A stretch of 64,000 nt of DNA from Mycobacterium sp. IS-1264 (GCF_001954195.1 NZ_MBES01000081.1:62001-126000); one strand, 5' to 3'. Positions 26,655 through 34,755 are shown, counted from the first letter of the stretch. Notes: generated by a model from the letters alone, not told the origin. A program made the numbers and translations.

Positions 26655-28118
26655 ATGGATCAGTCGCAAGCACCACTGTTGGACGCGCTGGCCGACTACC
26701 ACCGCAGCAACCGCTACGGCTTCACACCGCCGGGTCACCGGCAAGGCGCCGGGGTCGACGAGCGCGTCCTAGCCGTCATGGGTAAGGACCCATTTCGCAA
26801 CGACGTGCTCGCCACCAATGGCCTCGACGATCGGATGTCCCGCGGGAAGTTTCTCGCCAGGGCCGAGGACTTGATGGCCGACGCCGTCGGCGCGGAGGCG
26901 GCGTTCTTCTCCACGTGCGGCAGCTCGATGTCCGTGCGGGCCGCGACGATGGTCGTGGCGGGCGGGGCGGATGGTGGGCTGCTCGTCACCCGCGACTGCC
27001 ATAAATCGATCGTGGGCGGCTTGATCTTCTCCGGCGTCCGGCCGAGGTGGATCACCCCGCAGTGGGATACCGAACGGCACTTTTCTCATCCGCCCTCACC
27101 GGAGCAGGTGCGGGCGGCATGGGAGAAATATCCCGACGCGGCTGGAGCCCTCATCGTCAGCCCGAGCCCGTATGGCACATGCGCCGACATCGGAGCCATC
27201 GCCGACATCTGCCACGAGCGCGGCAAGCCGCTGATAGTCGACGAGGCCTGGGGAGCGCACCTTCCGTTCCACGAGGACCTGCCGACGTGGGCGATGGACG
27301 CGGACGCCGATGTCTGCGTTGTCAGCGTCCACAAGATGGGCGCGGGGTTCGAGCAGGGATCCGTGTTTCACCTGCAGGGGGATCTGGTTGACCCGCACCG
27401 CCTTTCGAAATGCGCCGACCTGCTGATGACCACCAGCCCGAACGTCCTCGTGTACACCGCGCTCGACGGTTGGCGACGCCAGATGGTCGAGCGCGGCCAC
27501 GATCTGCTCGGCGCCGAACTCGACCTTGCCCGCTATCTGCGCGCACGCCTGGACGAGATCGACGACGTCGAGGTCCTCGAGGACGAGCTGCTGGGCCAGG
27601 AGGCGTCGAGCGATCTCGACATCACCCAGGTGTTGATGGATGTCTCCGCGACCGGAACGTCCGGATACCAAGCCGCCGACTGGCTGCGCGAGCACTGCAA
27701 TCTCGATCTCGGCCTCAGCGATCACCGTCGGCTTTTGGCGACGATGTCGTTCGCCGACGACAAGCAAACGGCGGATCGCCTGGTGGACGCGATGCACAAG
27801 TGGCGCAAGGCGGCCGAGGACTTCGACCCGCCGCCTTCGATCAAGCTGCCCACGCCGGAGGAGCTGGAACTTCAGACCGTCTGCCTACCTCGCGACGCGT
27901 TCTTCGGGCCCACCGAAATGGTGCCCGCGGCCAAGGCCGCCGGCCGCGTTGCCGCCGAGCTGATCACCCCGTATCCGCCCGGCATCCCCGCGGTGGTGCC
28001 CGGCGAACGTCTCAATGAGGCCGTGATCGACTATCTGCGGTCGGGTGTCGAAGCGGGCATGACGCTGCCCGACCCCGTCGACGCGAACGCGCAACAGTTC
28101 CGGGTGGTCGCGGCCTAG
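26655..28118 (+). CDS. Orn/Lys/Arg decarboxylase-family PLP enzyme (short form)
   Basis: A 487-residue fold-type I PLP enzyme. N-terminal GFTPPGHRQGAGVDERVL is the decarboxylase signature; VTRDCHKSIVGG and VDEAWGAHLPFH bracket the cofactor site; the Schiff-base Lys lies in SVHKMGAGFEQG (about 223). The C-terminal third (LELQTVCLPRDAFFGPTEMVPAAKAAGRVAAELITPYPPGIPAVVPGE) is the family's PPG-rich end. Without the N-terminal response-regulator-like domain of the inducible enzymes it is the short form, so a lysine or arginine decarboxylase role in polyamine or acid stress is possible. Start ATG 26655. Confidence 0.85.
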   Translation: MDQSQAPLLDALADYHRSNRYGFTPPGHRQGAGVDERVLAVMGKDPFRNDVLATNGLDDRMSRGKFLARAEDLMADAVGAEAAFFSTCGSSMSVRAATMVVAGGADGGLLVTRDCHKSIVGGLIFSGVRPRWITPQWDTERHFSHPPSPEQVRAAWEKYPDAAGALIVSPSPYGTCADIGAIADICHERGKPLIVDEAWGAHLPFHEDLPTWAMDADADVCVVSVHKMGAGFEQGSVFHLQGDLVDPHRLSKCADLLMTTSPNVLVYTALDGWRRQMVERGHDLLGAELDLARYLRARLDEIDDVEVLEDELLGQEASSDLDITQVLMDVSATGTSGYQAADWLREHCNLDLGLSDHRRLLATMSFADDKQTADRLVDAMHKWRKAAEDFDPPPSIKLPTPEELELQTVCLPRDAFFGPTEMVPAAKAAGRVAAELITPYPPGIPAVVPGERLNEAVIDYLRSGVEAGMTLPDPVDANAQQFRVVAA

Positions 28119-28127
28119 CTGTAACTC

Positions 28128-28484
28128 CTAGGTCGCGTTGTCGTTCGATCTCTTCGCGGCGCCCCGCAAGGCGCGATTCGTGGAACGCAGATCCGTGTTG
28201 GCCGCGGAGAGCGCGGCATTGTCGTCCTCCAGGCTGAGGATCCGGGCGATGCCCGCCAGGTTGACCCCGGAGGCAACCAGCTCGCTGATGCGCTGTAGCC
28301 GGACCAGGTCGTCGGCGCTGTAGCGCCTGGTGCCGCCGTCGCTTCGCGCCGGGCTCAGCAGCCCGTGACGCTCGTAAAGGCGCAGCGACTGTACCGGGAT
28401 GCCGGACAGTTCGGCGGCCACGGAAATGCCGTACACCCCATGATCGGATGCCGGCCCACCGGTATCACCAGGCGTGTCGGCCAT
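28128..28484 (-). CDS. MerR family regulator (HspR-like)
   Basis: A 118-residue one-domain MerR protein. The winged helix is GVYGISVAAELSGIPVQSLRLYERHGLLSPARSDGGTRRYSADDLVRLQRI, then a helical stretch and a short C-terminal coiled coil (LEDDNAALSAANTDLRSTNRAL). It resembles HspR. It is divergent to a small heat-shock gene with a 7-bp palindrome between, so it probably represses that gene and itself. There is no ligand domain; repression may be released by chaperone or heat as in HspR. ATG 28484. Confidence 0.88.
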   Translation of the reverse strand: MADTPGDTGGPASDHGVYGISVAAELSGIPVQSLRLYERHGLLSPARSDGGTRRYSADDLVRLQRISELVASGVNLAGIARILSLEDDNAALSAANTDLRSTNRALRGAAKRSNDNAT

Positions 28485-28530
28485 TGGTCAACTCCTCAAC
28501 TGATTCGGATAGAAAACCTGTTTACCACAC

Positions 28531-28559
28531 TTGCGATGATGTGTCGATAGTGCTATACC
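28531..28559 (+). promoter_or_regulatory. Housekeeping-type promoter of the small heat-shock gene
   Basis: TTGCGA (28531-28536), 17 nt, TATACC (28554-28559), a near-consensus SigA pair with optimal spacing. The predicted start lies inside the palindrome at 28564-28581. Confidence 0.6.
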
Positions 28560-28563
28560 AAAT

Positions 28564-28581
28564 CTATGTCATTAGACATAG
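28564..28581. promoter_or_regulatory. Palindromic operator between the MerR and hsp18 genes
   Basis: CTATGTC-ATTA-GACATAG, a perfect 7-bp inverted repeat. It sits just downstream of the -10 box and about 45 nt before the hsp ATG. It differs from the HAIR element (CTTGAGT-N7-ACTCAAG) of HspR, so the regulator may have a different specificity. Confidence 0.65.
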
Positions 28582-28624
28582 GTAATAGCCGCATCACAAC
28601 AGATTGGAGTGAGAGGTGACCGCC

Positions 28625-29074
28625 ATGCTGATGCGTACCGACCCGTTCCGCGACCTGGACCGCTTCGCTCAGCAAGTACTAGGCACGGCAGCACGGCCTG
28701 CGGTGATGCCGATGGATGCCTGGCGCGAGGGCGAGGAATTCGTCGTCGAGTTCGACATGCCCGGCATCAACCCCGACTCGCTGGACATCGACATCGAGCG
28801 CAACGTGGTGACCGTGCGTGCCGAGCGACCGGCCGTCGACCCCAACCGCGAAATGTTGGCCGCGGAGCGATCCCGCGGGGTGTTCAGCCGTCAGCTCGTC
28901 CTCGGGGAAAACCTCGACACCGACCGGATCGAGGCCTCCTACAACGAGGGCGTCCTGAGCCTGCGCATCCCGGTCGCCGAAAAGGCCAAGCCGCGCAAGA
29001 TTTCCGTCGCGCACGGCAACGGCCACAAGGCGATCAATGAAAACGCCGGCAAGCGAGAGGTGATCGACGCCTGA
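28625..29074 (+). CDS. hsp18: Hsp20/alpha-crystallin small heat-shock protein (18 kDa antigen type)
   Basis: A 149-residue Hsp20 protein beginning MLMRTDPFRDLDRFAQQVLG, which closely matches the 18 kDa antigen of M. leprae and the M. avium group as I remember it; M. tuberculosis lacks this one. The alpha-crystallin core (DAWREGEEFVVEFDMPGI to LSLRIPVAEKAKPRKI) is complete with the SLRIPV anchor. It is an ATP-independent holdase chaperone. ATG 28625 agrees with known starts and has GAGAGG 9 nt upstream; GTG 28616 is an alternative. Probably controlled by the divergent MerR protein. Confidence 0.9.
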   Translation: MLMRTDPFRDLDRFAQQVLGTAARPAVMPMDAWREGEEFVVEFDMPGINPDSLDIDIERNVVTVRAERPAVDPNREMLAAERSRGVFSRQLVLGENLDTDRIEASYNEGVLSLRIPVAEKAKPRKISVAHGNGHKAINENAGKREVIDA

Positions 29075-29301
29075 TCACTGGCGGCGGCGGCCTGGCCGGC
29101 GCGGCCTTCGACTCGCGCCGGCGGCCACCGCCATCGCCTACCGCCACAGGTAATGTGGCAACGTATCCAGCCTGTCCTCGGCGTTCAAGAGGTAGCGCCA
29201 ACCCCCACGACACCCCACGTCGCATCTGCCGCCACTCGATCGGGCCCGACGATGCGCATGACGGCGGTCCGATTAGCCCTGAACTGCCCCGAGGAGATGC
29301 G
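29075..29301. other. Intergenic region
   Basis: 227 nt between hsp18 and the PAS-ANTAR gene. Pro/Arg-rich reading frames cross it but none looks coding. No clear promoter or terminator was found. Confidence 0.4.
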
Positions 29302-29982
29302 ATGGGTTCGAATCCTGACGACGAGACGGTCGAACAGGCGCTCGCCGGCGGGTCGGCGCAGCGCGCGGGCTGGTTCCGGTTCTATTTCGCCGATCAACGG
29401 TGGGAATGGTCCGACCAGGTGCAGCGCATGCACGGCTATGAGCCGGGGACCGTCACCCCGACCACAGAGTTGGTGCTGTCCCACAAACACCCCGACGACC
29501 GCGGACAGGTCGCGGCCACCATCGACCAGATCCTGCACACCCACAAGGCGTTCAGCACCCGCCATCGCATCATCGACACCAAGGGAAATGTGCGCCATGT
29601 GGTCGTGGTCGGCGACCAACTCCACGACGACCAAGGCGACGTGATCGGCACCCACGGTTTCTACGTGGATGTCACCCCGGTGGCCGACCGGGAGCGCGAG
29701 GAGTGGGTCACGGCGAAGCTGGCCGAGATCACCGAGCACCGAGCCGCCATCGAACAGGCCAAGGGGATGCTGATGCTGATCTACGGCATCGGTGACGACG
29801 CCGCGTTCGATCTGCTGAAGTGGTTGTCGCAGGAAACCAACATCAAGCTGCGGCTCCTGGCCGAACGGATCACCGACGACTTCCGCGCCATCGGCCCGAC
29901 GCTGACCTCTCAAACGGAGTTCGACCATTTGTTGATGACCGCGCATTCGCGCGTCGACCCCGACGAACAACCCGTCGAATAG
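29302..29982 (+). CDS. PAS and ANTAR domain regulator
   Basis: A 226-residue regulator. A PAS fold of the PAS_3 type covers about 20-130 (GWFRFYFADQRWEWSDQVQRMHGYEPG; THKAFSTRHRIIDTKGNVRHVVVVGD). The ANTAR domain follows (EHRAAIEQAKGMLMLIYGIGDDAAFDLLKWLSQETNIKLRLLAERI). It probably controls transcript elongation by binding two-hexaloop RNA in response to a PAS-bound signal (redox, ligand or light). The AUG at 29302 has GAGGAGA upstream. No kinase or target is adjacent. Confidence 0.88.
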   Translation: MGSNPDDETVEQALAGGSAQRAGWFRFYFADQRWEWSDQVQRMHGYEPGTVTPTTELVLSHKHPDDRGQVAATIDQILHTHKAFSTRHRIIDTKGNVRHVVVVGDQLHDDQGDVIGTHGFYVDVTPVADREREEWVTAKLAEITEHRAAIEQAKGMLMLIYGIGDDAAFDLLKWLSQETNIKLRLLAERITDDFRAIGPTLTSQTEFDHLLMTAHSRVDPDEQPVE

Positions 29983-30062
29983 TCAGGGCCGCTTGCGCGA
30001 ATTTGCTGATGGGTGCGCCGGATTCCTAACCGGTCACCCGTCGCCAATTGCCGCCAAGGCCG

Positions 30063-30287
30063 TCATTTCTTGCTGGGAATGACGATGACGACGATTAATG
30101 TCAGGATGGAGAAGAACAGTCCGAGTATTCCCCAACCCAAAGGGTTGCGGCCCTTGGTTGCCGCGATGATCGCGCAGACGAAGGCCGCAATGATACTGCC
30201 GATGGCAACGAATATTCCCTTGATTCCACGGAGAATCATTCCCGCGGCAACCGGGTCCGAACTCGCCAAGATCACCGAGTGCAACAT
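30063..30287 (-). CDS. Small two-span membrane protein
   Basis: A 74-residue membrane protein with two hydrophobic spans (GIFVAIGSIIAAFVCAIIAA and GWGILGLFFSILTLIVVIVI) joined by a short TKGRNP loop and ending PSKK. Not assigned to a family; it resembles small GlsB/YeaQ-type or PMP3-like stress membrane proteins in size and layout, which is only an analogy. ATG 30287 is preceded by AGAAAGG. A perfect SigF-type promoter about 30 nt upstream strongly supports the gene. Confidence 0.7.
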   Translation of the reverse strand: MLHSVILASSDPVAAGMILRGIKGIFVAIGSIIAAFVCAIIAATKGRNPLGWGILGLFFSILTLIVVIVIPSKK

Positions 30288-30318
30288 GTGAGGCCTTTCT
30301 GATGGGGGCTTCAGGGTG

Positions 30319-30344
30319 ATACCCGTCCCGTGGCGGATCAAACC
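30319..30344 (-). promoter_or_regulatory. SigF-type promoter of the small membrane protein gene
   Basis: On the minus strand: GGTTT (30340-30344), 15 nt, GGGTAT (30319-30324). This matches the full mycobacterial SigF consensus. Confidence 0.75.
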
Positions 30345-30475
30345 GCGATGGCGAGGTATGCCCATGTTTGAAAGGTTCGAAAGCCGCACGCCTTTGGCAT
30401 TCACTCAGGGCGATGATTTGGTCGCCTTTTGGCTCCATGGCCTGTTTGCTATGGGACCTACCGTTGCCCGGCCAC

Positions 30476-30904
30476 TCAGAGCTCGTCGGAGAAATCGGCG
30501 GCGAGCCATCGGTCGGGGCGGATGGTGAACAACACGCTGTCCTGACCCTCCATGCTCCGGACGAACTGGCGCCCGCCCTCCTCGCCGAGGTAACGGATCG
30601 CGATGGCTTCCCGCGCCTCGAGCGGGGCCGGCGAGGTGTTCTCGACGACGGTGCCCTCGACGACCACATATTGATACGGGGGCTCCTCGCGCTGGACGAC
30701 CAACGTCACCGCGCCGGCCCGCTCGATGAGCTTGGCCTTGCGGGTCCCCGGACCGGTGTTGAACCGGATGTTCCCGCCGGGGGTGTAGTCGTACCAGATC
30801 GGGACGCTGGCCGGCGGCCGGCCGTCGGCGGCATCGACGGACAACACACCCACGTGCTTCGCCGCGAGGAACTCCTGACGTTCGGCTTCGGTGAAAGGCT
30901 TCAT
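30476..30904 (-). CDS. Pyridoxamine 5'-phosphate oxidase-like flavin/F420-binding protein
   Basis: A 142-residue split-barrel protein: KHVGVLSVDAADGRPPASVPIWYDYTPGG, FNTGPGTRKAKLIERAGAVTLVVQREEPPYQYVVVEGTVVE. The PxWYD and RKAKL-type residues are usual for the PNPOx-like/FDOR family, which contains F420-, FMN- and heme-binding members; the cofactor cannot be read. No signal peptide. ATG 30904 is well placed. A divergent SigF-driven acidic gene starts 145 nt away. Confidence 0.8.
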   Translation of the reverse strand: MKPFTEAERQEFLAAKHVGVLSVDAADGRPPASVPIWYDYTPGGNIRFNTGPGTRKAKLIERAGAVTLVVQREEPPYQYVVVEGTVVENTSPAPLEAREAIAIRYLGEEGGRQFVRSMEGQDSVLFTIRPDRWLAADFSDEL

Positions 30905-30988
30905 GGCGGGCTTGAACGCTGTAGCGGCGGGGCGGTATTCCCGAGACGATCTATCCGACCCAACGCCCAGACGACGGGACTTCGGTTC

Positions 30989-31014
30989 GGTTTTCCGCGC
31001 GCAAACCGGGGTAG
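30989..31014 (+). promoter_or_regulatory. SigF-type promoter of the small acidic gene
   Basis: GGTTT (30989-30993), 15 nt, GGGTAG (31009-31014); predicted start about 28 nt before ATG 31050. It may also serve gabD2 downstream. Confidence 0.7.
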
Positions 31015-31049
31015 CTGACTACGCGAACAACTGTCCGGATGGAGACGCA

Positions 31050-31187
31050 ATGACCACCGCTGAACAACCGCCGCCCGAAGGGGACAAACAATCCCCACAA
31101 GCCGCATCCGTCGATTCGCCCGAGGACGGCGCCGACGACACCGACGAGGCCGACGAGGCCGACGACGCCGGTTCTGAGGACGAATAG
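31050..31187 (+). CDS. Small acidic protein (45 aa)
   Basis: A 45-residue very acidic protein: Pro/Gln start and then DSPEDGADDTDEADEADDAG. Not recognised. It is supported by ATG 31050, a GGATGGAG box 8-9 nt upstream and the clear promoter at 30989-31014. A small repeated ACGAGGCCG unit makes the DEADEAD part. The gabD2 gene starts 38 nt downstream and may be cotranscribed. Confidence 0.5.
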   Translation: MTTAEQPPPEGDKQSPQAASVDSPEDGADDTDEADEADDAGSEDE

Positions 31188-31225
31188 TCTGGACCAAGCC
31201 GCCTTGCTGCTGGGAGGAGAACGAT

Positions 31226-32782
31226 ATGCCCGCACCGTCAGCCGAGGTCTTCGATCGCTTGCGTCAGCTGGCGGCGATCAAAGACGTCACCGCGCGCGAG
31301 ACCAAAACCATCGAAGAGGTGTTCACCGGCAAACCGCTGACCACGATCCCGGTCGGCACGGCCGAAGACGTCGAAGCGGCGTTCGCCGAAGCCCGCGCGG
31401 CACAGATCGACTGGGCGAAACGCCCGGTCAGCGAGCGCGTTGAGGTAATCCGCCGCTATCGCGACCTGGTCGTCGCGAACCGTGAGTTCTTGATGGACCT
31501 TCTGCAAGCCGAGGCGGGCAAGGCCCGATGGGCGGCGCAGGAGGAGATCGTCGACCTGATGGCGAACGCGAACTACTACGTCAGGGTCGCCGCGGACCTG
31601 CTCAAGCCACGCAAAGTGCAGGCGCTGCTCCCGGGAATCGGCAAAACAACGGTCGGCTATCAGCCCAAGGGCGTCGTCGGCGTGATCTCGCCGTGGAACT
31701 ACCCCATGACGCTCACGGCCTCCGACTCGGTCCCCGCCCTGATCGCCGGCAACGGGGTGGTGCTCAAGCCGGACAGTCAGACGCCGTATTGCGCACTCGC
31801 GTGTGCCGAGCTGTTGTACCAGGCCGGCCTGCCGCGCGCCCTGTACGCGGTCGTGCCTGGCCCCGGCTCGGTCGTCGGCACCGCAATCACCGACAACTGC
31901 GACTACCTGATGTTCACCGGCTCGTCCGCAACCGGCAGCCGGCTCGCCGAGCACGCGGGCCGTCGGCTGATCGGCTTCTCGGCCGAACTCGGGGGTAAAA
32001 ACGCGATGATCGTCGCGCGGGGAGCCAACCTGGACAAGGCCGCCAAAGCGGCCACCCGCGCATGCTTTTCGAACGCCGGCCAGCTCTGCATCTCCATTGA
32101 GCGGATCTACGTCGAGAAGGACATCGCCGACGAGTTCATCAGCAAGTTCGGCGCCGCGGTGCGCAATATGAAGCTGGGCACCGCATATGACTTCTCGATC
32201 GACATGGGGAGTTTGATCTCCGCGGATCAGCTGGATACGGTCACCGACCACGTCAACGACGCAACTGCCAAGGGCGCCAAGGTGATTGCGGGCGCCAAAG
32301 CTCGACCCGACATTGGGCCACTGTTCTACGAGCCGACGGTGCTGACCGACGTGACGCCCGAGATGGAGTGCGCGGCCAACGAGACGTTCGGGCCACTCGT
32401 GTCGATCTACCCCGTTGCCGACGTAGACGAAGCCGTCGAAAAGGCCAACGACACCGAGTACGGACTCAACGCCAGCGTGTGGGCCAGCTCCCCCGCGGCG
32501 GGTCAGAAGATCGCGGCCCGCTTGCGGTCGGGGACGGTGAACGTCGACGAGGGCTATGCGTTCGCGTGGGGCAGCCTCGGCGCCCCGATGGGCGGGATGG
32601 GCGTCTCCGGCGTCGGCCGCAGACACGGTCCGGAGGGCCTCCTGAAGTACACGGAATCGCAGACGGTAGCGACCGCCCGGGTGTTCAATCTCGATCCGCC
32701 CTTCGGCATTCCAGCGACGTTATGGCAAAAGTCCCTGTTGCCGATCGTGCGGACGGTGATGAAGCTTCCCGGCCGGAAGTAA
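31226..32782 (+). CDS. gabD2: Succinate-semialdehyde dehydrogenase GabD2 type
   Basis: A 518-residue aldehyde dehydrogenase that matches, from memory, M. tuberculosis GabD2 (Rv1731) along its length, including the start MPAPSAEVFDRL. Catalytic features: VISPWNYP (Asn), ELGGKNA (Glu about 264), and FSNAGQLCISIER with the nucleophilic Cys (about 298). Reaction: succinic semialdehyde plus NAD(P)+ to succinate, linking 2-oxoglutarate or GABA breakdown to the TCA cycle. ATG 31226 has GGAGGAGAA 4-5 nt upstream. No mobile signs. Confidence 0.9.
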   Translation: MPAPSAEVFDRLRQLAAIKDVTARETKTIEEVFTGKPLTTIPVGTAEDVEAAFAEARAAQIDWAKRPVSERVEVIRRYRDLVVANREFLMDLLQAEAGKARWAAQEEIVDLMANANYYVRVAADLLKPRKVQALLPGIGKTTVGYQPKGVVGVISPWNYPMTLTASDSVPALIAGNGVVLKPDSQTPYCALACAELLYQAGLPRALYAVVPGPGSVVGTAITDNCDYLMFTGSSATGSRLAEHAGRRLIGFSAELGGKNAMIVARGANLDKAAKAATRACFSNAGQLCISIERIYVEKDIADEFISKFGAAVRNMKLGTAYDFSIDMGSLISADQLDTVTDHVNDATAKGAKVIAGAKARPDIGPLFYEPTVLTDVTPEMECAANETFGPLVSIYPVADVDEAVEKANDTEYGLNASVWASSPAAGQKIAARLRSGTVNVDEGYAFAWGSLGAPMGGMGVSGVGRRHGPEGLLKYTESQTVATARVFNLDPPFGIPATLWQKSLLPIVRTVMKLPGRK

Positions 32783-32799
32783 GACGGCTTCCGTACGTC

Positions 32800-32816
32800 T
32801 ACTACCTAGCGTAGTA
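32800..32816. promoter_or_regulatory. Inverted repeat upstream of the DUF4383-like gene
   Basis: TACTAC-CTAGC-GTAGTA, a 6-bp perfect dyad 17 nt after the gabD2 stop and about 40 nt before the next start. It looks like an operator rather than a terminator because no GC stem or T-run is present. Confidence 0.4.
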
Positions 32817-32853
32817 TTTGGGCTGTTCCCCACCGTGCACAAGGAGGTGCTGC

Positions 32854-33288
32854 GTGAGGTGGAGTTTCGCCCAGATCGGGCTGCTGATCATTTGCGTTTT
32901 ACATGTTCTTCAGGCGGTAATCGGCTTCATCCTCGAGCCCAGCTTTGCGACGGGGCCCAACGCGCCGACCGTGCAACTGCTCGGTATGGACTACAACGGC
33001 TGGCACGCCGTCGCCGGCCTGGCGCTGTTCGGCCCGGGCCTGGTGTTCGCGATCCGCAAGTCATGCTCCGTGCTGTATCTGATCCTCGCCGCGATCGCCG
33101 GGGCGCTGCCCGGCATCTGGGCCTTCTTCTCGCATCAGGTCGCGGTTGTTTTCAGCTTTCCAAACAACACGACCGACGCGGTGGTGCACTTGGTGACCGC
33201 GGCGGTGATGCTGGCGGTGGCAGCCGCACAGATCCGCATGGACGGCGGGCTGAAAAACTCGCTCGCCGATCTCAGGAAGGCTCCGTAG
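32854..33288 (+). CDS. DUF4383-like small membrane protein
   Basis: A 144-residue protein with four predicted spans (FAQIGLLIICVLHVLQAVIGFI; GWHAVAGLALFGPGLVFAI; VLYLILAAIAGALPGIWAFF; VVHLVTAAVMLAVAAAQI). The small-span pattern and FSFPNNTTDAVVHLVTAAV resemble the DUF4383 family of actinobacterial membrane proteins, function unknown. GTG 32854 is preferred because AAGGAGG lies 6 nt upstream; a longer start would add Cys-rich residues unlike the family. A bidirectional hairpin follows. Confidence 0.65.
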   Translation: MRWSFAQIGLLIICVLHVLQAVIGFILEPSFATGPNAPTVQLLGMDYNGWHAVAGLALFGPGLVFAIRKSCSVLYLILAAIAGALPGIWAFFSHQVAVVFSFPNNTTDAVVHLVTAAVMLAVAAAQIRMDGGLKNSLADLRKAP

Positions 33289-33304
33289 CGACGGTGCCCC
33301 GTCA

Positions 33305-33338
33305 AAACGGCCCCCGGGTAGTTGTCCGGGGGCCGTTT
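33305..33338. terminator. Bidirectional hairpin between the DUF4383-like gene and tRNA-Met
   Basis: AAACGGCCCCCGG (33305-33317), 8-nt loop, CCGGGGGCCGTTT (33326-33338), a perfect 13-bp stem with A/T tails on both sides. It can end transcripts of the plus-strand gene and of the minus-strand tRNA. Confidence 0.85.
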
Positions 33339-33343
33339 GCTAG

Positions 33344-33417
33344 TAGCGGGGACAGGATTCGAACCTGCGACCTCTGGGTTATGAGCCCAGCGAGCTACCG
33401 AGCTGCTCCACCCCGCG
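33344..33417 (-). tRNA. tRNA-Met (CAT), initiator type
   Basis: 74 nt folding as a full cloverleaf on the minus strand: acceptor CGCGGGG/CCCCGC with C1 opposite T72 unpaired, D arm GAGCAGCTCGGTAGCTC, anticodon arm CTGGG-CTCATAA-CCCAG, T arm GCAGG-TTCGAAT-CCTGT. The C1 mismatch and three G:C pairs (GGG/CCC) in the anticodon stem are initiator marks. CCA is not encoded. A terminator hairpin lies 5 nt downstream; TTGGAG-N18-TAACCT is a possible promoter upstream. Confidence 0.95.
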
Positions 33418-33468
33418 TCGGTAAATGCCAGGTTACCGAACGCCGGGTGGCGCCTCCAAATCGCGGGT

Positions 33469-33999
33469 TCAGTGCGACGGCGGGTTGAGCCCGTATCGCC
33501 GGGCGATGTCGTCCATCCATTCCGGGTCGCCGTAGGTCAGCCCATACTTCTCAGCGAGTTCGCCGAACTCTGGCAGCTCATGAAGTGACTTGTCCACCGA
33601 GCCATGCGCTTCGAGCAGTTCGCCGAGTTCCCGGAAGTAGTTCTCAAATCCGCCCGGCGTGATGATCTCGACGATGCGACCGGGTTCGCTGCCGGCGTTC
33701 CACATGGCGTGCATCTGCCCGCGAGGCTTGGTGATGTAGCCACCCGGACCGAGGACCACCTCGCTGTCGTCGGAACGGAAGCCGATCTCACCCGCCAACA
33801 CGAACGAATGCTCATCCTCGCGAGTATGCCGGTGCGCCGCGGTGAGCAAGCCGACCTCGAATGGATGCTCGACGATGGACACCTCGCCCCCATTGCTCTT
33901 GCCGGACAGCTTGAACACCGCGCCGAACCCGGGAAGGGTGACGTGCTCACCCTCCCCCGGCCGCACGACCGTGACCCCGATTTCGTTGTGCTGCGTCAT
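33469..33999 (-). CDS. Cupin-domain protein
   Basis: A 176-residue single-cupin protein. Motif 1 is about HRHTREDEHSFVLAGEIGFR (HxH...E...), followed by GGYITKPRGQMHAMWNAG as motif 2, so a metal site of His/Glu is probable. The C-terminal helix LEAHGSVDKSLHELPEFGELAEKYGLTYG is charged. Likely an oxygenase, isomerase or sensor; substrate unknown. ATG 33999 is preferred to the upstream start. It ends a three-gene minus-strand operon (HD, nitroreductase, cupin), 60 nt after the nitroreductase stop, probably under the divergent AraC regulator. Confidence 0.8.
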   Translation of the reverse strand: MTQHNEIGVTVVRPGEGEHVTLPGFGAVFKLSGKSNGGEVSIVEHPFEVGLLTAAHRHTREDEHSFVLAGEIGFRSDDSEVVLGPGGYITKPRGQMHAMWNAGSEPGRIVEIITPGGFENYFRELGELLEAHGSVDKSLHELPEFGELAEKYGLTYGDPEWMDDIARRYGLNPPSH

Positions 34000-34059
34000 C
34001 TGATACACGCTCCTCGCAATACCGTTGCGCCGCAAGGCTTCGGCCGCTACTCCGGCCGA

Positions 34060-34755
34060 CTATTGAGGCCCTGCAGTCGTCTCGCTTCGAGGCGGCCACA
34101 GTGGCTGCGGCACTTCGACACCGAACGGCTTGCCCCAGCCGTTTCGGGATGAAACCTCTTGCACGGGACGCCGATTGGCTGCCACACCCCATTTGCCCCG
34201 CGGGTACCCGAGGGTCAGCATGGCCGACATCTTCCAGCCTTCCTCGACGGGCACGCCCAGCAACTCGTTCACCCTGTCCCGGAAATTGTTGAGCACCATC
34301 GTCATGACACCGCCGACGCCCTCGGCACGGGCCGCGAGCAAGATGCTCCAGATCGCCGGGTAGATGTTGGCGCCCCCGAGGTCGTCGATCGCGAAGACGA
34401 AGAGCAGCAGGGGAACTTCTTCGAAGTGGTCTGCCAGGTAGTCCCCCGAGCCTTTGATTCGGCGCATCGTCTCGGCGTGAGCGGCCGGGTCCAGGCCGGG
34501 CCCCGGCGCGACCATCGGTCCCGTTCCGGTCCTGAACTTCTCGTATTCGAGGGCGCGGGCCTGCCGGAACAGCTGAGCGAACTCGCGTATGAGTGCCGGG
34601 TCGTCGACGGCCACGAAGTGCCAGCGCTGGGTGTTGCCCCCATTCGGGGCACGCACGGCCGCGTCGAGGATGCGGGCCTGCACGTCCAGCGGTATCGGGT
34701 CCGGCCGCAACCGCCGCATCATCCGGGTGGTGTACAGCGCTTCATGAATATCCAT
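34060..34755 (-). CDS. Nitroreductase family oxidoreductase
   Basis: A 231-residue FMN-dependent nitroreductase: TTRMMRRLRPDPIP (FMN-binding Arg), LDAAVRAPNGGNTQRWHF, WSILLAARAEGVGGVMTMVLNNF, LGYPRGKWG. Length and motifs fit NAD(P)H-dependent nitroreductases that reduce nitro, quinone or related substrates. ATG 34755 is preceded by AAGGGAGCGG. Middle gene of the HD-nitroreductase-cupin operon, 30 nt after the HD stop, which suggests a shared detoxification pathway. Confidence 0.88.
   Translation of the reverse strand: MDIHEALYTTRMMRRLRPDPIPLDVQARILDAAVRAPNGGNTQRWHFVAVDDPALIREFAQLFRQARALEYEKFRTGTGPMVAPGPGLDPAAHAETMRRIKGSGDYLADHFEEVPLLLFVFAIDDLGGANIYPAIWSILLAARAEGVGGVMTMVLNNFRDRVNELLGVPVEEGWKMSAMLTLGYPRGKWGVAANRRPVQEVSSRNGWGKPFGVEVPQPLWPPRSETTAGPQ

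Noticed and set aside
33344..33417. tRNA as an integration site for a mobile element
   Set aside because: No integrase, no duplicated tRNA end and no change of composition next to it.
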